From: Diplolepis rosae
Lineage: Eukaryota > Arthropoda > Insecta > Hymenoptera > Diplolepididae
Reading direction: 5' to 3'
DNA: 64,000 nt
Assembly (NCBI GenBank): GCA_030998225.1
Contig: JAPYXD010000717.1
Location: forward strand, 1,054,001 to 1,118,000
Shown: piece after piece, positions 1 to 12,100 of the stretch
How positions within the stretch are numbered: position 1 is the stretch's first letter
How the letters are laid out: every line of letters begins with the position of its first letter
Notes under the pieces: model-generated
What the model saw: only the letters and a program-made list of their open reading frames with translations
Databases searched by the model: none
What the model was told of the DNA's origin: nothing
Position numbers and translations under genes: made by a program

Positions 1-166
1 ATGTAAATTAACCGTCTAAGTAAATTTTCGTTCGGTCCTCATAGTTTTTGCTCTGTACGAGGGCCGTCCGCCCTAGATAAATTTAATTTTAATTTTTTTT
101 GAGTACCTTTAATGATAATACATACACATGTGATGTCCATAGGTGGTTGACTTTTTCGTTTTATGT

Positions 167-333
167 GTAAATTAACCGTGTAAGTCACTTTTCGTTCAGT
201 CTGTCACAGTTTTTGCTCTGTACGAGGGCCGTCCGCCATAGATAAATTTAATTTTAATTTTTTTTATAGTACCTCTAATGATAATACATACATATGTGAT
301 GTCCATAGGTGGTACACTTTTTTCGTTTTATAT
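167..333 (+). repeat. Reference type A monomer (167 bp)
   Basis: Type A is defined by CAGTCTGTCACAG where type B has CGGTCCTCATAG. It is one base longer, which explains the 167-bp spacing to the next unit. It is usually preceded by GTCAC rather than GTCAA at unit positions 18-22. This copy also has CCATAG in place of CCCTAG after the core, a linked change found in many A units of the left third. The extra base shifts the reading phase, so the chance open frames of the array mostly run through A units. Confidence 0.95.
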
Positions 334-390
334 GTAAATTAACCGTCTAAGTCAATTTTCGTTCGGTCCTCATAGTTTTTGCTCTGTACG

Positions 391-405
391 AGGGCCGTCC
401 GCCCT
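391..405. other. Conserved GC-rich dyad AGGGC-CGTCC-GCCCT (representative copy)
   Basis: A perfect 5-bp inverted repeat with a 5-nt centre occupies unit positions 58-72, the most GC-rich part of an otherwise A/T-rich monomer. The copy shown lies in the reference B unit, and the same element recurs in most units. Common variants change only the centre (CTTCC, CGTCT) and keep both arms. Others damage the right arm (GCCAT, GCGCT, GCACT). It could be a protein-binding dyad or a small hairpin; neither is shown by sequence alone. Confidence 0.8.
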
Positions 406-455
406 AGATAAATTTAATTTTAATTTTTTTTAGAGTACCTTCAATGATAATACAT

Positions 456-463
456 ACATATGT
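456..463. other. Conserved palindrome ACATATGT / CACATGTG (representative copy)
   Basis: Unit positions 123-130 read ACATATGT, a perfect 8-bp palindrome containing an NdeI site (CATATG). In many units a T-to-C change gives CACATGTG, which is again an 8-bp palindrome, shifted by one base, so dyad symmetry survives the commonest substitution. It sits inside the conserved 110-141 block. Both forms contain a CANNTG core, but I have no evidence that a factor binds it. Confidence 0.75.
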
Positions 464-475
464 GATGTCCATAGG

Positions 476-535
476 TGGTACACTTTTTTCGTCTTATTTG
501 TAAATTAACCGTCTAAGTCAATTTTGGTTCGGTCC
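476..535 (+). other. tRNA-promoter-like A/B box pair (representative, weak)
   Basis: TGGTACACTTT (476-486) matches 10 of 11 positions of the polymerase III A box pattern TRGYNNANNNG. GGTTCGGTCCT (526-536) matches 8 of 11 of the B box pattern GGTTCGANTCC, 50 bp downstream. The pair recurs in units with the TTTTGGTTCGG sub-variant. A TTTTTT run (484-489) lies between them and would terminate polymerase III, so function is doubtful. It may be chance or a relic of a tRNA-derived ancestor. Confidence 0.2.
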
Positions 536-2656
536 TCATAGTTTTTGCTCTGTACGAGGGCCGTCCGCCCTAGATAAATTGAATTTTAATTATCTTTAGA
601 GTACCTCTAATGATAATACATACATATGTGATGTCCATAGGTTGTACATTTTTTTCGTTTTATATGTAAATTACCCGTCTAAGTCACTTTGCGTTCAGTC
701 CTCATAGTTTTTGCTCTGTACGAGGGCCGTCCGCCCTAGATAAATTTAATTTTTATTAATTTTCTGGTACCTCTAATGATAATACATACATATGTGATGT
801 CCATAGGTGGTTGACTTTTTTCGTTTTATATGTAAATTAAACGTCTAAGTCACGTTTCGTTCAGTCTGTCACAGTTTTTGCTCTGTACGAGGGCCGTCCG
901 CCCTAGATAAATTTAATTTTAATTTTTTTTATAGTACCTCTAATGATAATACATACATATGTGATGTCCATAGGTGGTACACTTGTTTCGTTTTATATAT
1001 AAATTAACCGTCTAAGTCAATTTTCGTTCGGTCCTCATAGTTTTTGCTCTGTACAAGGGCCGTCCGCCCTAGATAAATTTAATTTTTATTTTTTTTATAT
1101 TACCTTTAATGATAATACATACATATGTGATGTCCATAGGTGGTACACTTTTTTCGTCTTATATGTAAATTAACCGTCTAAGTCAATTTTCGTTCAGTCC
1201 TCATAGTTTTTGCTCTGTACGAGGGCCGTCCGCCATATATAAATTTAATTTTAATTATTTTGAGAACATTCAATGATTATACATACATATGTGACGTCGA
1301 TAAGTGGTACACTTTTTTCGTCTTATTTGTAAATTAACCGTCTAAGTCAATTTTGGTTCGGTCCTCATAGTTTTTGCTCTGTACGAGGGCCGTCCGCCCT
1401 AGATAAATTTAATTTTAATTTTTTTTATTGTACCTCTAATGATAATACATACATATGTGATGTCCATAGGTGGTACCCTTTTTTTGTTTTATATGTAAAT
1501 TAACCGTCTAAGTCACTTTTCGTTCAGTCTGTCACAGTTTTTGCTCTGTACGAGGGCCGTCCGCCCTAGATAAATTTAATTTTAATTTTTTTTGAATACC
1601 TTTAAAGATAATACATACATATGTCATGTCCATAGGTGGTACACTTTTTTCGTTTTATATGTAAATTAACGGTCTAAGTCATTTTTCGTTCGGTCCTCAA
1701 AGTTTTTGCTCTGTACGAGGGCCGTCCGCCCTAGATAAATTTAATTTTAATTATTTTTATGGTACCTCTAATGATAATACATACACATGTGATGACCATA
1801 GGTGGTTGACTTTTTCGTTTTATGTGTAAATTAACCGTATAATTCACTATTCGTTCAGTCTGTCACAGTTTTTGCTCTGTACGAGGGCCGTCCGCCCTAG
1901 ATAAATTTAATTTTAATTTTTTTTATTGTACCTCTAATGATAATACATACATATGTGATGTCCATAGGTGGTACACTTTATTTCGTTTTATATGTAAATT
2001 AACCGTCTCTGTCACTTTTCGTTCAGTCTGTCACAGTCTTTGCTCTGGACGAAGGGCGTCCGCCGTAGATAAATTTAATTTAAATTTTTTTTAGAGTATC
2101 TTCAATGATAATACATACATATGTGATGTCCATAGGTGGTACACTTTTTTCGTTTTATGTGTAAATTAACCGTCTAAGTCACTTTTAGTTCAGTCATCAT
2201 AGTTTTTGCTCTGTACGAGGGCCGTCCGCCCTAGATAAATTCAAATTTAATAATTTTTATAGTACCTCTAATGATAATACATACACTAGTGCTGTCCATA
2301 GGTGTTTTACTTTTTCGTTTTATGTGTAAATTAACCGTTTAATTCACTTTTCGGTCAGTCTGTCACAGTTTTTGCTCTGTACGAGGGCCGTCCGCCCTAG
2401 ATAAATTTAATTTTAATTTTTTTTGATTACCTTTTATGATAATACATACCCATGTGATGTCCATAGGTTGTACACTTTTTTCGTCTTATTTGTAAATTAA
2501 CCGTCTAAGTCAATTTTGGTTCAGTCCTCATAGTTTTTGCTCTGTACGAGGGCCGTCCGCCCTAGATAAATTTAATTTTAATTATTTTTATGGTACCTCT
2601 AATGATAATACATACATATGTGATGACCATAGGTGGTTGACTTTTTCGTTTTATGT

Positions 2657-3154
2657 GTAAATTAACCGTGTAATTCACTTTTCGTTCAGTCTGTCACAGT
2701 TTTTGCTCTGTACGAGGGCCGTCCGCCATAGATAAATTTAATTTTAATTTTTTTTATAGTACCTCTAATGATAATACATACATATGTGATGTCCATAGGT
2801 GGTAAACTTATTTCGTCTTATATATAAATTAACCGTCTAATTCAATTTTCATTCGGTCCTCATAGTTTTTGCTCTGTACGAGGGCCGTCTGCCCTAGATA
2901 AATTTAATTTTAATTTTTTTTAGAGTACCTTTAATGATAATACATACATATGTGATGTCCATAGGTGGTACACTTTTTTCGTCTTATTTGTAAATTAACC
3001 GTCTAAGTCAATTTTGGTTCAGTCCTCATAGTTTTTGCTCTGTACGAGGGCCGTCCGCCCTAGATAAATTTAATTTTAATTATTTTTATGGTACCTCTAA
3101 TGATAATACATACACATGTGATGTCCATAGGTGGTTGACTTTTTCGTTTTATGT
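2657..3154 (+). repeat. A-B-B trimer higher-order unit, copy 1
   Basis: The three units are: A (GTGTAATTCAC, CCATAG, TATAGTACCTC); B with a TATATAAATT start, the rare TTTTCATTCGG and GTCTGCC; and B with TTTTGGTTCAG and ATTATTTTTATGG. The next A unit then begins. The same ordered set recurs at 18574-19072. The TTTTCATTCGG marker unit is also seen near 7658 and 11140 in related contexts. Confidence 0.85.
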
Positions 3155-6100
3155 GTAAATTAACCGTGTAAGTCACTTTTCGTTCAGTCTGTCACAGTTT
3201 TTGCTCTGTACGAGGGCCGTCCGCCATAGATAAATTTAATTTTAATTTTTTTTATAGTACCTCTAATGATAATACATACATATGTGATGTCCATAGGTGG
3301 TACACTTTTTTCGTTTTATATGTAAATTAACCGTCTAAGTCAATTTTCGTTCGGTCCTCATAGTTTTTGCTCTGTACGAGGGCCGTCCGCCCTAGATAAA
3401 TTTAATTTTAATTTTTTTTAGAGTACCTTTAATGATAATACATACATATGTGATGTCCATAGGTGGTACACTTTTTTCGTTTTATATGTAAATTAACCGT
3501 CTAAGTCAATTTTCGTTCGGTCCTCATAGTTTTTGCTCTGTACGAGGGCCGTCCGCCCTAGATAAATTTAATTTTAATTATTTTTAATGTACCTTTAATG
3601 ATAATACATACATATGTGATGTCCATAGGTGGTACACTTTTTTCGTTTTATATGTAAATTAACCGTCTAAGTCAATTTTCGTTCGGTCCTCATAGTTTTT
3701 GCTCTGTACGAGGGCCGTCCGCCCTAAATAAATTTAATTTTAATTATTTTTATGGTACCTCTAATGATAATACATACATATGTGATGTCCATAGTTGGTA
3801 CACATTTTCGTTTTATTTGTAAATTAACCGTCTAAGTCAATTTTGGTTCGGTCCTCATAGTTTTTGCTCTGTACGAGGGCCGTGCGCCCTAGATAAATTT
3901 AATTTTTATTATTTTTCTGGTACCTCTAATGATAATATATACACATGTGATGTCCATAGGTGGTTGACTTTTTTCGTTTTATATGTAAATTAACCGTCTA
4001 AGTCACTTTTCGTTTAGTCTGTCACAGTTTTTGCTCTGTACGAGGGCCGTCCGCCATAGATAAATTTCATTTTAATTTTTTTTATAGTACCTCTAATGAT
4101 AATACATACATATGTGATGTCCATAGGTGGTACACTTGTTTCGTTTTATATCAAATTAACCGTCTAAGTCAATTTTCGTTCGGTCCTCATAGTTTTTGCT
4201 CTGTACGAGGGCCGTCCGCCCTAGATAAATTTAATTTTAATTTTTTTTAGAGTACCTTCAACGATAATACATACATATGTGATGTCCATAGGTGGTACAC
4301 TTTTTTCGTCTTATTTGTAAATTAACCGTCTAAGTCAATTTTCGTTCGGTCCTCATAGTTTTTGCTCTGTTCGAGGGCAGTCGCACTAGATAAATTTAAT
4401 TTTTATTATTTTTCTGGTACCTCTAATGATAATACATACACATGATATCACCATAGGTGGTAGACTTTTTCGTTTTATGTGTAAATTAACCGGATAATTC
4501 ACTTTTCGTTCAGTCTGTCACAGTTTTTGCTCTGTACTAGGGCCGTCCGCCATAGATAAATTTAATTTTAATTTTTTTTATAGTACCTCTAATGATAATA
4601 CATACATAAGTGATGTCCATAGGTGGTACACTTGTTTTGTTTTATATGTAAATTAACCGTCTAAGTCAATTTTCGTTCGGTGGTCATAGTTTTTGCTCTG
4701 TACGAGGTCCGTCTGCCAGGGATAAATTTAATTTCAATTTTTTTAGAGTACCTTTAATGATAATAAATACATATGTGATGTCCATAGGTGGTACACTTTT
4801 TTCGTCTTATTTGTAAATTAACCGTCTAAGTCTATTTTCGTTCAGTCTGTCACAGTTTTTGCTCTGTACGAGGACCGTCCGCCCTAGATAAATTTAATTT
4901 TAATTATATTTATGGTATCTTTAATGATAATACATACATATGTGATGTCCATAGGTGGTACACTTTTTTCTTCTTATTTGTAAATTAACCTTCTAAGTCA
5001 ATTTTGTTTCAGTCCTCATAGTTTTTGCTCTGTACGAGGGCCGTCCGCCCTAGATAAATTTAATTTTAATTATTTTTATGGTACCTCTAATGATAATACA
5101 TACACATGTGATGTCCATAGGTGGTTGACTTTTTCGTTTTATGTGTAAATTAACCGTGTAAGTCACTTTTCGTTCAGTCTGTCACAGTTTTTGCTCTGTA
5201 CGAGGGCCGTCCGCCCTAGATAAATTTAATTTTTTTTATTGTACCTCTAATGATAATACATACATATGTGATGTCCATAGGTGGTACACTTTTTTTGTTT
5301 TATGTGTAAATTAACCGGGTAAGTCACTTTTCGTTCAGTCTGTCACAGTTTTTGCTCTGTATGAGGGCCTTCCGCCCTAGATAAATTTAATTTTAATTTT
5401 TTTTAATGTACCTTTAATGATAATACATACATATGTGATGTCCATAGGTGGTACACTTTTTTCGTCTTATTTGTAAATTAACCGTCTAAGTCAATTTTCG
5501 TTCGGTCCTCATAGTTTTTGCTCAGTACGAGGGCCGTCCGCCCTAGATAAATTTACTTTTAATTTTTTTTAGAGTACTTTCATTGATAATTCATACATAT
5601 GTGATGTCCATAGGTGGTACCCTTTTTTTGTTTTATATGTAAATTAACCGTCTAAGTCAATTTTCGTTCAGTCTGTCACAGTTTTTGCTCTGTACGAGGG
5701 CCGTCCGCCCTAGATAAATTTAATTTTAATTTTTTTATATTACCTTCAATGATAATACATACATATGTGATGTCCATAGGTGGTACACTTTTTTCGTCTT
5801 ATATGTAAATTAACCGTCTATGTCAATTTTGGTTCGGTCCTCATAGTTTTTGCTCTGTACGAGGGCCGTCCGCCCTAGATAAATTTAATTTTTATTATTT
5901 TTCTGGTACCTCTAATGATAATACATACACATGTGATGTCCATAGGTGGTACACTTTTTTCGTCTTATATGTAAATTAACAGTCTAAGTCAATTTTCGTT
6001 CAGTCCTCATAGTTTTTGCTCTGTACGAGGGCCGTCCGCCCTAGATAAATTTAATTTTAATTATTTTTATAGTACCTCTAATGATAATACATACATATGT

Positions 6101-9100
6101 GATGTCCATAGGTGGTTACACTTTTTTCGTTTTATATGTATATTAACCGTCTAAGTCACTTTTCGTTCAGTCTGTCACAGTTTTTGCTCTGTACGAGGGC
6201 CGTCCGCCATAGATAAATTTAATTTTAATTTTTTTATAGTACCTCTAATGATAATACATACATATGTGATGTCCATAGGTGGTACACTTTTTTCGTCTTA
6301 TTTGTAAATTAACCGTCTAAGTCAATTTTGGTTCAGTCCTCATAGTTTTTGCTCTGTACGAGGGCCGTCCGCCCTAGATAAATTTAATTTTAATTATTTT
6401 TATGGTACCTCTAATGATAATACATACACATGTGATGACCATAGGTGATTGACTTTTTCGTTTTATGTGTAAATTAACCGTGTAAGTCACTTTTCGTTCA
6501 GTCTGTCACAGTTTTTGCTCTGTACGAGGGCCGTCCGCCCTAGATAAATTTAATTTTAATTTCTTTTATAGTACCTCTAATGATAATACATACATATGTG
6601 ATGTCCATAGGTGGTACACTTTTTTCGTTTTATATGTAAATTAACCGTCTAAGTCACTTTTCGTTCAGTCTGTCACAGTTTTTGCTCTGTACGAGGGCCG
6701 TCCGCCCTAGATAAATTTAATTTTAATTTTTTTTGATTACCTTTTATGATAATACATACACATGTGATGTCCATAGGTGGTACACTTTTTTCGTCTTATT
6801 TGTAAATTAACCGTCTAAGTCAATTTTGGTTCGGTCCTCATAGTTTTTGCTCTGTACGAGGGCCGTCCGCCCTAGATAAATTTAATTTTAATTATTTTTA
6901 TGGTACCTCTAATGATAATACATACACATGTGATGACCATAGGTGGTTGACTTTTTCGTTTTATGTGTAAATTAACCGTGTAATTCACTTTTCGTTCAGT
7001 CTGTCACAGTTTTTGCTCTGTACGAGGGCCGTCCGCTCTAGATAAATTTAATTTTAATTTTTTTTATAGTACCTCTAATGATAATACATACACATGTGAT
7101 GTCCATAGGTGGTACCCTTTTTTTGTTTTATATGTAAATTAACCGTCTAAGTCACGTTTCGTTCAGTCTGTCACGGTTTTTGCTTTGTACGAGAGCCGTC
7201 CGCCCTAGATAAATTTAATTTTAATTTTTTTTGAGTACCTTTAATGATAATACATACACATGTGATGTCCATAGGTGGTACACTTTTTTCGTCTTATTTG
7301 TAAATTAACCGTCTAAGTCAATTTTGGTTCGGTCCTCATAGTTTTTGCTCTGTACGAGGGCCGTCCGCCCTAGATAAATTTAATTTCAATTTTTTTAGCT
7401 TACCTTCAATGATAATACATTCATATGTGATGTCCATAGGTGGTTGACTTTTTCGTTTTATGTGTAAATTAACCGTGTAAGTCACTTTTCGTTCAGTCTG
7501 TCACAGTTTTTGCTCTGTACGAGGGCCGTCCGCCATAGATAAATTTAATTTTAATTTTTTTTATAGTACCTCTAATGATAATACATACATATGTGATGTC
7601 CATAGGTGGTACACTTTTTTCGTTTTATATATAAATTAACCGTCTAAGTCAATTTTCATTCGGTCCTCATAGTTTTTGCTCTGTACGAGGGCCGTCTGCC
7701 CTAGATAAATTTAATTTTAATTTTTTTTAGAGTACCTTTAATGATAATACATACATATGTGATGTCCATAGGTGGTACACTTTTTTCGTCTTATTTGTAA
7801 ATTAACCGTCTAAGTCACTTTTCGTTCAGTCTGTCACAGTTTTTGCTCTGTACGAGGGCCGTCCGCCCTAGATAAATTTAATTTTAATTTTTTTTATAGT
7901 ACCTCTAATGATAATACATACATATGTGATGTCCATAGGTGGTACACTTTTTTCGTTTTATGTGTAAATTAACCGTCTAATTCACTTTTCGTTCAGTCTG
8001 TCACAGTTTTTGCTCTGTACGAGGGCCGTCCGCCATAGATAAATTTCATTTTAATTTTTTTTATAGTACCTCTAATGATAATACATACATATGTGATGTC
8101 CATAGGTGGTACACTTTTTTCGTTTTATATGTAAATTAACCGTCTAAGTCAATTTTCGTTCGGTCCTCATAGTTTTTGCTCTGTACGAGGGCCGTCCGCC
8201 CTAGATAAATTTAATTTTAATTTTTTTTATAGCACCTTTAATGATGATACATACATATGTGATGTCCATAGGTGGTACACTTTTTTCGTCTTATATGTAA
8301 ATTAACCGTCTAAGTCAATTTTCGTTCGGTCCTCATAGTTTTTGCTCTGTACGAGGGCCGTCCGCCCTAGATAAATTTAATTTTAATTTTTTTTATGGTA
8401 CCTTTAATGATAATACATACATATGTGATGTCCATAGGTGGTACATTTTTTTCGTTTTATGTGTAAATTAACCGTCTAAGTCAACTTTCGTTCGGTCCTC
8501 ATAGTTTTTGCTCTGTACGAGGGCCGTCCGCCCTAGATAAATTTCATTTTAATTTTTTTTATAGTACCTCTAATGATAATACATACATATGTGATGTCCA
8601 TAGGTGGTACACTTTTTTCGTTTTATGTGTAAATTAACCGTCTATATCCCTTTTCGTTCAGTCTGTCACAGTTTTTGCTCTGTACGAGGGCCGTCCGCCC
8701 TAGATAAATTTAATTTTAATTTTTTTTATTGTACCTCTAATGATAATACATACATATGTGATGTCCATAGGTGGTACACTTTTTTCGTTTTATATGTAAA
8801 TTAACCGTCTAAGTCACTTTTCGTTCAGTCTGTCACAGTTTTTGCTCTGTACGAGGGCCGTCCGCCCTAGATAAATTTAATTTTAATTTTTTTAGAGTAC
8901 CTTTAATGATAATACATACATATGTGATGTCCATAGGTGGTACACTTTTTTCGTCTTATATGTAAATTAACCGTCTAAGTCAATTTTCGTTCGGTCCTCA
9001 TAGTTTTTGCTCTGTACGAGGGCCGTCCGCCCTAGATAAATTTAATTTTAATTATTTTTATGGTACCTCTAATGATAATACATACACATGTGATGACCAT

Positions 9101-12100
9101 AGGTGGTTGACTTTTTCGTTTTATATGTAAATTAACCGTCTAATTCACTTTTCGTTCAGTCTGTCACAGTTTTTGCTCTGTACGAGGGCCGTCCGCCCTA
9201 GATAAATTTAATTTTAATTTGTTTATAGTACCTTTAATGATAATACATACATATGTGATGTCCATAGGTGGTACCCTTTTCTTGTTTTATATGTAAATTA
9301 ACCGTCTAAGTCAATTTCGTTCGGTCCTCATAGTTTTTGCTCTGTTCGAGGGCAGTCCGCACTAGATAAATTTAATTTTAATTTTTTTTGAATACCTTTA
9401 ATGATAATACATACACATGTGATGTCCATAGGTGGTACACTTTTTTCGTCTTATTTGTAAATTAACCGTCTAAGTCAATTTTCGTTCAGTCTGTCACAGT
9501 TTTTGCTCTGTACGAGGGCCGTCCGCCCTAGATAAATTTAATTTTAATTTTTTTTATAGTACCTCTAATGATAATACATACATATGTGATGTCCATAGGT
9601 GGTACATTTTTTTCGTTTTATATTTAAATTAACCGTCTAAGTCAATTTTCGTTCGGTCCTCATAGTTTTTGCTCTGTACGAGGGCCGTCCACCCTAAATA
9701 AATTTAATTTTAATTTTTTTTATAGTACCTCTAATGATAATACATACATATGTGATGTCCATAGGTTGTACACTTTTTCGTTTTATATGTAAATTAACCG
9801 TCTAAGTCACTTTTAGTTCAGTCTGTCACAGTTTTTGCTCTGTACGAGGGCCGTCCGCCCTAGATAAATTTAATTTTAATTTTTTTTATAGTACCTCTAA
9901 TGATAATACATACATATGTGATGTCCATAGGTGGTACACTTTTTTCGTTTTATATGTAAATTAACCGTCTAAGTCACTTTTCGTTCAGTCTGTCACAGTT
10001 TTTGCTCTGTACGAGGGCCGTCCGCCCTAGATAAATTTAATTTTAATTTTTTTTGACTTCCTTTAAAGATAATACATACATATGTGATGTCCATAGGTGG
10101 TACACTTTTTTCGTCTTATTTGTAAATTAACCGTCTAAGCCATTTTTCGTTCAGTCCTCATAGTTTTTGCTCTGTACGAGGGCCGTCCGCCCTAGATAAA
10201 TTTAATTTTAATTATTTTTATGGTACCTCTAATGATAATACATACATATGTGATGTCCATAGGTGGTACACTTTTTTCGTTTTATATGTAAATTAACCGT
10301 ATAATTCACTTTTCGTTCAGTCTGTCACAGTTTTTGCTCTATACGAGGGCCGTCCGCTCTAGATAAATTTAATTTTTTTTATTGTACCTCTAATGATAAT
10401 ACATAAATATGTGATGTCCATAGGTGGTACACTTTCTTCGTTTTATATGTTAATTAACCGTCTAAGTCACTTTTCGTTCAGTCTGTCACAGTTTTTGCTC
10501 TGTACGAGGGCCGTCCGCCCTAGATAAATTCAATTTTAATTTTTTTTGACTACCTTTAATGATAATACATACATATGTGATGTCCATAGGTTGTACACTT
10601 TTTTGGTTTTATATGTAAATTAACCGTCTAAGCCATTTTTCGTTCAGTCCTCATAGTTTTTGCTCTGTACGAGGGCCGTCCGCCCTAGATAAATTTAATT
10701 TTAATTATCTTTATGGTATCTCTAATGATAATACATACATATGTGATGTCCATAGGTGGTACACTTTTTTCGTCTTATTTGTAAATTAACCGTCTAAGTC
10801 AATTTTAGTTCGGTCCTCATAGTTTTTGCTCTGTACGAGGGCCGTCCGCCCTAGATAAATTTAATTTTAATTGTATTTATGGAAGCTTTAATGATAATAC
10901 ATACATATGTGATGTCCATAGGTGGTACACTTTTTTCGTCTTATTTGTAAATTAACCGTCTAAGTCAATTTTTGTTCAGTCCTCATAGTTTTTGCTCTGT
11001 ACGAGGGCCGTCCGCCCTAGATAAATTTAATTTTTATTAATTTTCTGGTACCTCTAATGATAATACATACATATGTGATGTCCATAGGTGGTACACTTTT
11101 TTCGTTTTATATATAAATTAACCGTCTAAGTCAATTTTCATTCGGTCCTCATAGTTTTTGCTCTGTACGAGGGCCGTCTGCCCTAGATAAATTTAATTTT
11201 AATTTTTTTTAGAGTACCTTTAATGATAATACATACATATGTGATGTCCATAGGTGGTACACTTTTTTCGTCTTATTTGTAAATTAACCGTCTAAGTCAC
11301 TTTTGGTTCAGTCCTCATAGTTTTTGCTCTGTACGAGGGCTGTCCGCCCTAGATAAATTTAATTTTAATTCTTTTTATAGCACCTTTAATGATGATACAT
11401 ACATATGTGATGTCCATAGGTGGTACACTTTTTTCGTTTTATATGTAAATTAACCGTCTAAGTAAATTTTAGTTCGGTCCTCATAGTTTTTGCTCTGTAC
11501 AAGGGCCGTCCGCCCTAGATAAATTTAATTTTTATTATTTTTCTGGTACCTCTAATGATAATACATACACATGTGATGTCCATAGGTGGTACACTTTTTT
11601 CGTCTTATTTGTAAATTAACCGTCTAAGTCAATTTTCGTTCAGTCCTCATAGTTTTTGCTCTGTACGAGGGCCGTCCGCCCTAGATAAATTTAATTTTAA
11701 TTATTTTTATGGTACCTCTAATGATAATACATACACATGTGATGACCATAGGTGGTACACTTTTTCGTTTTATGTGTAAATTAACAGTGTAATTCACTTT
11801 TCGTTCAGTCTGTCACAGTTTTTGCTCTGTACGAGGGCCGTCCGCCATAGATAAATTTAATTTTAATTTTTTTTATAGTACCTCTAATGATAATACATAC
11901 ATATGTGATGTCCATAGGTGGTACATTTTTTTCGTTTTATATTTAAATTAACCGTCTAAGTCAATTTTCGTTCGGTCCTCATAGTTTTTGCTCTGTACGA
12001 GGACCGTCTGCGCTAGATAAATTTAATTTTAATTTTTTTTAGAGTACCTTCAATGATAATACATACATATGTGATGTCCATAGGTGGTACACTTTTTTCG

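Larger units (their letters stand above)
334..499 (+). repeat. Reference type B monomer (166 bp)
   Basis: This is a clean type B unit, running from GTAAATTAAC to the base before the next copy. Type B is defined by GGTCCTCATAG at unit positions 32-42. Sub-variants differ just before it: TTTTCGTTCGG here, TTTTGGTTCAG or TTTTGGTTCGG elsewhere. B units outnumber A units in the left part of the array and are the units that occur two or three in a row there. This copy carries the TTTAGAGTACCTTC form of the hypervariable segment and ends in GTCTTATTT. Confidence 0.95.

Noticed and set aside
391..405. Rho-independent terminator (GC dyad followed by T-rich sequence)
   Set aside because: The dyad stem is only 5 bp, the T run starts well downstream after TAGATAAA, and the context is a eukaryote-like satellite with no upstream gene.
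334..499. CENP-B box in the monomer (TTTCGTTCAGTCTGTCA or TTTCGTTCGG...)
   Set aside because: The first half (TTTCGTT) resembles the box, but the essential A and CGGG positions are absent in both A and B types, so it does not meet the recognised motif.
5221..5245. Deletion junctions at short A/T tracts (AATTTAATTTTTTTTATTG, also near 10370, 13350, 13843, 45905)
   Set aside because: These are 5-7 base losses within TTAATTTTAATTTT, explained by slippage between the repeated AATTTT steps, not by a separate element.
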